Assembly (NCBI GenBank): GCA_002402315.1
Contig: DHFP01000170.1
Coordinates: forward strand, 1 to 5,728
DNA length: 5,728 bases
Origin: Clostridiales bacterium UBA4821
Lineage (GTDB): Bacteria; Bacillota; Clostridia; Acetivibrionales; UBA4821
Direction: 5' to 3'
The translations under genes were made by a program, and so were the position numbers. The notes under the pieces were generated by a model, which was not told where the DNA came from, did no database searches, and worked only from the letters and a program-made list of their open reading frames with translations. Shown here piece after piece: positions 1 through 5,728 of the stretch. How positions within the stretch are numbered: the stretch's first letter is position 1; the number at the start of each line of letters is the position of its first letter.

Positions 1-53
1 AACCCTGTCTGGAAAGGTTTAAATACTGTAAATCAAAAAACAAATAGAAAATT

Positions 54-83
54 CTGAGATAAACTGGTTAGAAAGGCTATAAT
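54..83 (+). promoter_or_regulatory. Candidate sigma-A type promoter
   Basis: A perfect TATAAT -10 hexamer lies at 78-83. The best -35 match is CTGAGA at 54-59 (four of six bases agree with TTGACA) with an 18-base spacer. Transcription from here would give a leader of roughly 210 bases before the transpeptidase start at 300. In AT-rich DNA such matches occur by chance, the -35 is weak, and the promoter could equally belong to something else, so this is only a candidate. Confidence 0.25.
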
Positions 84-286
84 CCGAATAAACTTGTAAA
101 ACCAGGTGAATGTTTATTCCTTGCATATTCTTATATTGATTATACTTTACTATTTACTTGGAATCAACGGCCAAATTCGTGTCATTCCATAGTCATACCC
201 TTGAATATATACAGAACCCCCTGTTTTTTCTTTATTAAAATCATACTTAAGCCAAAACATGAATATTAAATATAAGATGCAAATTT

Positions 287-292
287 GGGTGA
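287..292 (+). promoter_or_regulatory. Ribosome binding site of the transpeptidase gene
   Basis: GGGTGA is a partial match to the Shine-Dalgarno consensus and ends 7 bases before the ATG at 300. An in-frame TGA at 294-296 lies directly upstream of that ATG, so 300 is the first possible start in this frame and the site fixes it. Confidence 0.7.
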
Positions 293-299
293 ATGACTT

Positions 300-1022
300 A
301 TGGTAAAACAACTGGTAAAAGTAAACATTATCTTTCTGCTTCTTTTAATTTTAATATCACTAATAAGCTTTCTTCATAACTATCTTGAGGTAATTAACGT
401 AAGACAGTATTCCAATTGGGAAGTATCTATCACTGAGCAGGATAAGCCACCATACCGTATCCTGATAAATCTTGAAGAAAACAAGCTGCATCTTAATAGA
501 GGAGATGTACTTGTTAAGTCGTATGACGTCTCAGGCGGAAAAATCAGCACGCCTACACCCTTGGGCACATGGAAAATTATATCCAAAGATACCTGGTATA
601 AGGGCTTTGGAGGACGGTGGATGGCCTTGAATGTTCCCTATGGCAAATACGGCATACATGGTACAGTTTTTCCTTCCCTTATAGGTAAGAATGCCTCCGG
701 AGGATGTATTAGAATGTATAATAAAGATGCAAAAGAACTCTATAACATTGTACCTTTAGGTACTCAAGTTACAATAATTCATCCAAATAGGACCTATCGC
801 AGGATTAAGGACGGTGATGTAGGCTCTGATGTAATGGAAGTCCAAAACAAGTTAAAAGAACTGAAATATTTTCACGGGTACCCCGATGGTAAATACGGTA
901 TATGGCTAAAAAAGGCGGTTATTAAGTTCCAGAAGGATAAGGGCCTTTGGCCAACGGGCGAAGTAAATAAAAAAACCTACGAGACATTGGGTATACAGAT
1001 TCAAAAATATAGGGACTGGTAG
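300..1022 (+). CDS. Membrane-anchored L,D-transpeptidase (YkuD) with C-terminal peptidoglycan-binding domain
   Basis: This 240-residue protein is predicted to form or remodel peptidoglycan crosslinks outside the membrane, using a catalytic cysteine that attacks the L,D-bond of a tetrapeptide stem (family knowledge). Residues about 9-27 form a hydrophobic stretch after a short Lys-containing N-terminus, with no clear cleavage site, so I infer a membrane anchor with the rest outside. Residues about 52-161 are the YkuD domain: the T-P-x-G-x-W segment at 85-91, H120-G121-T122, and the active-site motif S133-G-G-C136-I-R138-M139 are all present, so the enzyme looks catalytically intact. The H120 to S133 spacing of 13 fits the Bacillus-type YkuD pattern. 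Residues about 172-231 form a PG_binding_1 domain (G-x-x-G-x-x-V-x-x-x-Q, then Y-P-D-G-x-Y-G and V-x-x-F-Q), which would hold it on the wall. The stop is TAG. A likely terminator follows, so it is probably transcribed apart from the next gene. The substrate and physiological role (vegetative wall or spore) cannot be told from sequence. Confidence 0.94.
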   Translation: MVKQLVKVNIIFLLLLILISLISFLHNYLEVINVRQYSNWEVSITEQDKPPYRILINLEENKLHLNRGDVLVKSYDVSGGKISTPTPLGTWKIISKDTWYKGFGGRWMALNVPYGKYGIHGTVFPSLIGKNASGGCIRMYNKDAKELYNIVPLGTQVTIIHPNRTYRRIKDGDVGSDVMEVQNKLKELKYFHGYPDGKYGIWLKKAVIKFQKDKGLWPTGEVNKKTYETLGIQIQKYRDW

Positions 1023-1052
1023 CGCAATCAAGTAAATTATTCTTGAAAAGTG

Positions 1053-1094
1053 TCCTATATTATGTAAAACTATTTATATAGGAATTTTTTTCTT
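1053..1094 (+). terminator. Rho-independent terminator between the two genes
   Basis: TCCTATAT at 1053-1060 is the exact reverse complement of ATATAGGA at 1076-1083, giving an 8-bp stem with a 15-base loop. After one A it is followed by seven T residues at 1085-1091 and a further pyrimidine-rich stretch. It starts about 30 bases after the transpeptidase stop, where a terminator is expected. The stem is AT-rich with only two G:C pairs and the loop is long, so it may be leaky and allow read-through into the downstream gene. No strong promoter is visible between it and that gene: the best -10-like match is AATAAT at 1103-1108 with a poor -35. Confidence 0.55.
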
Positions 1095-1114
1095 CTATAC
1101 CCAATAATCTGAAT

Positions 1115-1119
1115 GGGGG
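1115..1119 (+). promoter_or_regulatory. Ribosome binding site of the macroglobulin-like gene
   Basis: A run of five G followed by T (GGGGGT) lies 7 bases before the ATG at 1127. It is a variant of GGAGGT and is well placed. An in-frame TAG at 1079-1081 and the lack of any in-frame ATG, GTG or TTG between it and 1127 make this the start. Confidence 0.65.
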
Positions 1120-1126
1120 TTCTTGT

Positions 1127-4100
1127 ATGAAAATCTATGAGGCTTTAAAAAGTAAAAAAATAGTCGTTACGTCACTCCTTTTAATTCTTACCCTGGCCTG
1201 CTGTTTTTTTGTTTTTCAGTTTTATAAGGATAAATTCCCCGGTACTTTTGCAAGTACCAAGTCAGTTCCAATAAATCCGGACAAGCTTAAGATTATTCCT
1301 GTACTTTCAGACAGCATTGGAGTTGACCTGAATTCAGAATTCAAGATTATTTCCGAGGAAAAATATCCCGAGGAACTTATAAAAGCCTCCCTTGTAGTTA
1401 CCCCCAATCAGTCTTTTAATATAAAGAAAGTTTCCGGTAAAGAATATATAGTAAAGTTTCAGAGTATTCTTAAACCAAACAGCATATACCGGTTTGATGT
1501 CAAGTCCGGCGACAGCAGTCAAAAACGTTCGTGGGCTTTTCAGACAAAAAAAACATTTAATATAGTAAGGACCCTGCCAAGGCACAAAGCCACTTCAGTA
1601 CCTACCAATACAGGTATTGAGATAATCTTCAGCCATGAAAACTATAAGGACATTGATAACTACTTTGAGATCTCTCCAAAAGTTGAAGGAAGCTTTGAAC
1701 GTCATAAGAAGACAGCTGTTTTCGTACCGAAAGGCGGCCTTGAAAAAGATACTGTCTACATGGTTAAAATCAAAAAAGGAGCTGCTCTTGAGGGAAGCGA
1801 AGAAACCCTTAAAGAAGACTATATATTTCAATTTCAGACTGAAAAGAACATCGACCCGAATACATCATCATATAATTATGAGTATATTTCATTCTCAGAA
1901 AATCTTAATAACCTTTTGACCGGTGAAAGCCCAATGTTAAAAATGGATGCCTCATCTTCCTATAAAGATACTGAAATGAGTATAGAGGTCTACAAGTATA
2001 AAAGCGAAAACCTTTTTCTCAATGACATTAAAAAATATGATACAGTACCTTACTGGGCTTATTTAGATACTTCAAAGATAAAATTCAGCACCGATAACCT
2101 GGACAAGGTTACCTCTTTTAATACCAAACTGGCTGTCGCAAACAATAAAGAAGAGTGGTCTTACAGCCAGAAGCTCCTTGTCTTTCCCTCCCAGTTATCT
2201 GAAGGACACTATCTGGTTAAATGTATTTCGGGAGATAAAATAATACAGACTCATGTTCAGGTAAGCAGCATATCCACCTACATAATGCTTTTAAAGGATA
2301 GGGCGCTGGCCTGGGTTAATGATACCAGGTCAGGTGAGCCTCTTGAAGGTGCTGTGATAGCACTTGAAGGCTTAAAGGATGTTAGAACCGACAGTGAAGG
2401 TGTTGCAATAATAAATCAAAAAATTTCGACTCCGGTTAATAATGAATATTACTATTTTAAAATATCTTCAAAGGGTTCCCCTACCTTCTTTGCCAAGCTG
2501 CTTTCCGATATAGACAATTACTATTACTACGAGAGTGAATATGAAGATATAAATGATACATATTGGAAACACTTCTATCTAGACAAGGGACTTTATCTTC
2601 CTACAGATACGGTAAATTTCTGGGGTGTAATAAAGCCGAGAACAACCCTGGAGCAGCCTGGAAAAGCCATATTGGAACTATACCAGTATAACTATAACTA
2701 TCAATACTCAGATGAAAAGCTGATAATTGACTCAAGGGAGATTGACCTTTCTCCGGCAGGTACTTTCAGCGGTCAGCTTGTCCTGCCCAATCTATCCTCT
2801 GGCTCATATAATATGGACGTCAAGGTCGGTGACAAGGTTATTGACACGCAGTATCTCCAGGTTCAAGAGTATAGCAAACCTTCTTATAAAATTGAATTGA
2901 CTCCGGACAAAACTGCAGTTTTCTCATGGGAAAAAATAAACTTTGATATTCAAGCAAGCTTTTTTGAAGGCTCCCCCGTTTCGGGAATAGAGTTGGACTA
3001 TAATTACTCTACAAATTATAATGATACACACTCCGGAAAGATTGCTTGTGACAGGAATGGATTCGCAAAGCTCACGGTATCTCCATCCCACCCCAATGAT
3101 TCTTGGGAACCGGATACTCTTAACCTTCACATCAGCAATGCACAGGCTGAGGAGGAGGATATCTCGGCGTGGGAAAGTGTAAGAGTTTTTCCAGGCGATA
3201 TTATGATAAAAGCGGATGGAAAGCGTGATGAAACGAAAGGTGTTGTTAGTGTTGAAACAAACCGGATAGATTTAAGCAGGATTAGAAATTCACCTCACTA
3301 CTACTTTGACGAAAGTGAGTATAAAGGAAATTCTATAAACACCAGACTTAAAGCTAAAATCTATGAGAAATACTGGGACAGTAGGGAAACCGGTGAATAC
3401 TACGATTTTATAAGCAAAAGAACAGAAAAAACATTTGAATATTTTCAAGTTGAAAATCTGATAAAGGAAGTTGAATTTACAACTTCAGGCGGCAAGTATC
3501 AGTTTGACTTTCCATATGACAAGGACCCTGACAAATGGAAGTATTATTATATTGTTTTGGAAGGCCGGGATTCCCGTCAGAATTTGATTACCGAGACCTG
3601 CAATATATACCCTGAAGATTACTCTTACGGTTATTCTCCTGAATACTATGGGCCCAAGGGCTATATGCTGACAAAGGAAAATGAAAAACCACGCTATAAA
3701 CCCGGTGAAAATGTTTCCTTAAAAATCCTATACGATAAAGAAGCCTTGCCTGAAAGCAGCAAGGATAAATCGCTCTTCCTTGTTCTCAAAAACGGCCTTC
3801 TGGATTATGTAATAACCAGCGACGACAAATACTCCTTTGACTTCAAGGAAGAACATACGCCGAATATATATGTAAAAGGAGTATATTTTGATGGTATAAA
3901 GGTTTTTGACGCAGGAATGGAGAATGTGTACTACGATTATTCACAAAAAGAGCTGAAAATTACTGTCGGCACTGACAAGCAAAGCTACAGTCCAGGTGAT
4001 ACCGTAAACCTTGATATTGATGTAAAAGATATCAATGGCAACCCCTGCAATGCTCACCTAAACCTGAGCGTGGTGGATGAAGCATTCTTTGCAATCCGGA

Positions 4101-5728
4101 ATCAGTCTGTAGATACTCTCGTAAGCCTTTATTCCCCGTCCATATCGTCAGGGATGGTTACCGATTATTTTTCATATGAACCTCCGGACAAAATGGATTA
4201 TGGCATGGGCGCTGAAGGGGGCGAGGGTGGAGACCAAATAAGATCTACATTTAAAGATAATGCATTTTTCGGAACGGTAGAAAGCGATAGCAACGGAAAG
4301 GCCAGGTTAAGCTTTAAGCTGCCCGATAATCTTACATCTTGGAGAATTACATACCAGGGTGTCACCAGTGATATTAAGGCTGGAAGCGGAAAGCTGAACA
4401 TCACAACCCGCCTGCCATTCTTTACAAATGTCATATTCAATAACATATTCTTAGAAGGAGACAGCCCCTATGTTACAGCCAGGACTTTTGGAACGGCAGT
4501 AGATGCCAGGAATGAGATTAAGTATACCGTCATACTGGAAAATGAAAATGGTATTGAAAAGACATTTACATCTGCAGGCAAAACAACCCTATTCACCAAT
4601 ATCGGCATTGGAAAGCTGGAAGAGGGTAGTTACTCTATAACTGTAAAGGCTGAGTGCGGGAACCATAAGGATGCAATCAAAAGAGATTTTAAAGTGGTAA
4701 AAGGACTCCTTGAAGCAGCGCAGATAAAATACCACAAACTTGCAGACGGAATAAAGATAGCCGGCGGCAAGAGTCTTACCACGCTTTCGTTCTATAATGC
4801 AGATGCATCCCTGTTTTACGAAACCCTTAATTCGCTGGCATATGAATGGGGAGAAAGGATAGATCAGAAACTGGCAAGAAACCGTTCCTCCGAATTGATA
4901 AAGCTGTACTATGGAGAAGAAAGCTGGTGGAATGAAGAATTTGACGGCAAGGAATACCAAGCCCCGGATGGAGGTATTTCACTTCTAACCTATGACAGCA
5001 GTAATCCTGAACTTTCGGCCAAAATCTGTTCACTGGCTAAAGACAGCTTTGACACCTGCGCACTTGAAGGATACTTCTCCAATATATTAAATAATAAAGA
5101 CTCTGTACCTGAAGACGTTGCTGCTTCTTACTGGGGATTGGGCTCATTGGGCAAACCTGTTCTGATAGAAACCAAAAACCTTTTAGGTTCTTCCGGATTA
5201 GGGCCGAAAGAAAAATTATATCTCGGACTAGCTCTTGCCGACTTGGGGGATTATGATGGTGCCAGAGATGTATACTTGAGAATAATGCAAGACCACAGCA
5301 TACAAGTAAGCCCATACTCATATTTGAATCACGGAAAGGACAAGGACGATATTCTCGAGCTGACATCGCTGTGTTCTATCCTTGCCCTTAAGCTGAATGC
5401 TGAGGAAAAATCTTCACTATTCAACTACGTTAAAGATAATTCCACAAAAGACATTCTCACAAACCTTGAAAAATTGATGTTTGTTTCCTATTCACTACCC
5501 AATTCCTTAATGACCGGTAAGTTCAGCTATGAGCTTGACGGCCAGAAAAAAGACATTACACTTGAGAAGGCTCAAAGGTTTAAATTAGCGCTTACTTCAG
5601 ATAAGCTGTCAAAAATAAGGTTTTATAACGTTCAGGGAGATATTGCTGTCGCCTCCAGCTTTATGGGACCGGTTAAGGACATTCTAAATAACAAAAATAA
5701 ACTTGTAGGCATAACGCGTGAATACAGT
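1127..5728 (+). CDS. Alpha-2-macroglobulin family protein, thioester motif absent (partial, 3' end beyond window)
   Basis: The frame is open for 1534 codons and reaches the last base without a stop, so the C-terminus is missing. Residues 12-33 are a hydrophobic segment after Lys-rich residues 8-11. C25 and C26 lie inside it, but T-L-A-C is a poor lipobox and hydrophobicity continues beyond it, so I favour a membrane anchor with an extracellular body. Residues about 56-142 and 150-239 resemble two Big_5 Ig-like domains. From about 393 (V-N-D-T-x-S-G-E-P-L-E-G-A) macroglobulin-type beta-sandwiches follow. The MG2 signature is D486-K-G-L-Y490-L-P-T-D-T-V496, and the E-Y-S-K-P-S-Y segment at 581-587 is also typical. 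Y-x-P-G-[ED]-x-V motifs occur at 857-863 and 954-960, and L980-S-V-V-D-E-A986 is the family's conserved strand. A Gly-rich bait-like linker (about 1003-1038) precedes the A2M-domain hallmark R1039...L-P-D-N-L-T-S-W1072-R. The alpha/alpha-toroid domain includes D1281-G-G-I-S and W1336-G-L-G-S-L-G-K-P. No C-x-E-Q occurs anywhere; W1241-G-E-R occupies its expected place. Known relatives trap proteases by cleavage of the bait; without a thioester, covalent capture is not expected. The family assignment is firm, the function inferred. Confidence 0.92.
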   Translation, partial: MKIYEALKSKKIVVTSLLLILTLACCFFVFQFYKDKFPGTFASTKSVPINPDKLKIIPVLSDSIGVDLNSEFKIISEEKYPEELIKASLVVTPNQSFNIKKVSGKEYIVKFQSILKPNSIYRFDVKSGDSSQKRSWAFQTKKTFNIVRTLPRHKATSVPTNTGIEIIFSHENYKDIDNYFEISPKVEGSFERHKKTAVFVPKGGLEKDTVYMVKIKKGAALEGSEETLKEDYIFQFQTEKNIDPNTSSYNYEYISFSENLNNLLTGESPMLKMDASSSYKDTEMSIEVYKYKSENLFLNDIKKYDTVPYWAYLDTSKIKFSTDNLDKVTSFNTKLAVANNKEEWSYSQKLLVFPSQLSEGHYLVKCISGDKIIQTHVQVSSISTYIMLLKDRALAWVNDTRSGEPLEGAVIALEGLKDVRTDSEGVAIINQKISTPVNNEYYYFKISSKGSPTFFAKLLSDIDNYYYYESEYEDINDTYWKHFYLDKGLYLPTDTVNFWGVIKPRTTLEQPGKAILELYQYNYNYQYSDEKLIIDSREIDLSPAGTFSGQLVLPNLSSGSYNMDVKVGDKVIDTQYLQVQEYSKPSYKIELTPDKTAVFSWEKINFDIQASFFEGSPVSGIELDYNYSTNYNDTHSGKIACDRNGFAKLTVSPSHPNDSWEPDTLNLHISNAQAEEEDISAWESVRVFPGDIMIKADGKRDETKGVVSVETNRIDLSRIRNSPHYYFDESEYKGNSINTRLKAKIYEKYWDSRETGEYYDFISKRTEKTFEYFQVENLIKEVEFTTSGGKYQFDFPYDKDPDKWKYYYIVLEGRDSRQNLITETCNIYPEDYSYGYSPEYYGPKGYMLTKENEKPRYKPGENVSLKILYDKEALPESSKDKSLFLVLKNGLLDYVITSDDKYSFDFKEEHTPNIYVKGVYFDGIKVFDAGMENVYYDYSQKELKITVGTDKQSYSPGDTVNLDIDVKDINGNPCNAHLNLSVVDEAFFAIRNQSVDTLVSLYSPSISSGMVTDYFSYEPPDKMDYGMGAEGGEGGDQIRSTFKDNAFFGTVESDSNGKARLSFKLPDNLTSWRITYQGVTSDIKAGSGKLNITTRLPFFTNVIFNNIFLEGDSPYVTARTFGTAVDARNEIKYTVILENENGIEKTFTSAGKTTLFTNIGIGKLEEGSYSITVKAECGNHKDAIKRDFKVVKGLLEAAQIKYHKLADGIKIAGGKSLTTLSFYNADASLFYETLNSLAYEWGERIDQKLARNRSSELIKLYYGEESWWNEEFDGKEYQAPDGGISLLTYDSSNPELSAKICSLAKDSFDTCALEGYFSNILNNKDSVPEDVAASYWGLGSLGKPVLIETKNLLGSSGLGPKEKLYLGLALADLGDYDGARDVYLRIMQDHSIQVSPYSYLNHGKDKDDILELTSLCSILALKLNAEEKSSLFNYVKDNSTKDILTNLEKLMFVSYSLPNSLMTGKFSYELDGQKKDITLEKAQRFKLALTSDKLSKIRFYNVQGDIAVASSFMGPVKDILNNKNKLVGITREYS

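Larger units (their letters stand above)
1..299. other. Non-coding upstream region
   Basis: No convincing gene lies here. On the + strand all three frames meet stops early; one frame stays open only from the left edge to a TGA at 55-57, so at most about 18 codons of an upstream gene's tail could be present, and I cannot show that they are. No reverse-strand frame supports an ATG-started gene running off the left edge. The region is AT-rich and contains a TATAAT box at 78-83, a TATACT box at 141-146 without a well-spaced -35 element, and an imperfect hairpin with 6-bp outer arms at 159-164 and 184-189 (TGGAAT / ATTCCA) and a nested ACG/CGT pairing. It most likely serves as the promoter and leader of the transpeptidase gene. 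Confidence 0.7.

Noticed and set aside
1..57. Open frame from the left edge to TGA at 55-57, possibly the tail of an upstream gene
   Set aside because: Only 18 codons are visible, with no recognisable motif and no terminator after it, so the claim cannot be supported.
104..139. AGGTGA directly followed by ATG at 110-112 (possible leader peptide)
   Set aside because: There is no spacing between the ribosome-binding-like sequence and the ATG, and the frame closes after nine codons.
121..146. TTGCAT and TATACT as a promoter pair
   Set aside because: The spacer is only 14 bases, too short for a sigma-A promoter. I also tried sporulation-sigma patterns here and found no pair with correct spacing.
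211..232. ACAG / CTGT stem followed by six T (possible terminator)
   Set aside because: The stem is only 4 bp with a six-base loop, too weak for a functional terminator.
1635..1919. Same-strand open frame of 94 codons
   Set aside because: It is an out-of-frame shadow inside the long gene; its Lys- and Arg-rich, low-complexity product has no domain, and the frame of the long gene shows continuous Ig-like sequence here.
4589..4960. Reverse-strand open frame of 123 codons
   Set aside because: It lies wholly inside the macroglobulin-like gene, has no recognisable domain, and the opposite frame carries clear family motifs. The same holds for the shorter reverse frames at 380-586, 1222-1407, 1334-1585, 1595-1831, 2924-3130, 4198-4446, 4827-5033 and 5037-5366.

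Overview
The window holds two genes in the same direction on the + strand, separated by a likely terminator, plus about 300 bases of non-coding DNA at the left edge. The sequence is AT-rich, with frequent AGA and ATA codons, G-rich ribosome binding sites about 7 bases before ATG, and N-terminal membrane anchors. I read this as a Gram-positive, Clostridia-like Firmicute, possibly near the cellulolytic clostridia. That placement is an impression from composition and protein style, not a database result.

Layout: 1-299 is non-coding apart from at most a few terminal codons of an upstream gene. It contains one weak candidate promoter and an imperfect hairpin. 300-1022 encodes a membrane-anchored L,D-transpeptidase (YkuD fold) with a C-terminal peptidoglycan-binding domain. 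1053-1094 is an 8-bp hairpin followed by a T-run. 1127-5728 is one uninterrupted reading frame of 1534 codons that leaves the right edge without a stop. It encodes a large extracellular protein of the bacterial alpha-2-macroglobulin family, with two Big_5-like Ig domains at its N-terminus, a series of macroglobulin-like domains, and most of an alpha/alpha-toroid (thioester-type) domain.

How they may work together: both proteins carry an N-terminal hydrophobic anchor and should act outside the cytoplasmic membrane, in or near the cell wall. The transpeptidase would crosslink or modify peptidoglycan. The macroglobulin-like protein would be a surface protease-trap or scaffold. In Proteobacteria, one macroglobulin type is linked to the peptidoglycan synthase PBP1C, so a neighbouring wall enzyme fits a theme, but a functional link here is inference. 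The most notable point is that the Cys-x-Glu-Gln thioester motif is absent: the position where I would expect it reads W-G-E-R (residues 1241-1244). The protein therefore appears to be a thioester-less macroglobulin. I found no mobile element, CRISPR array, tRNA or rRNA, and nothing that amounts to a wholly new system.
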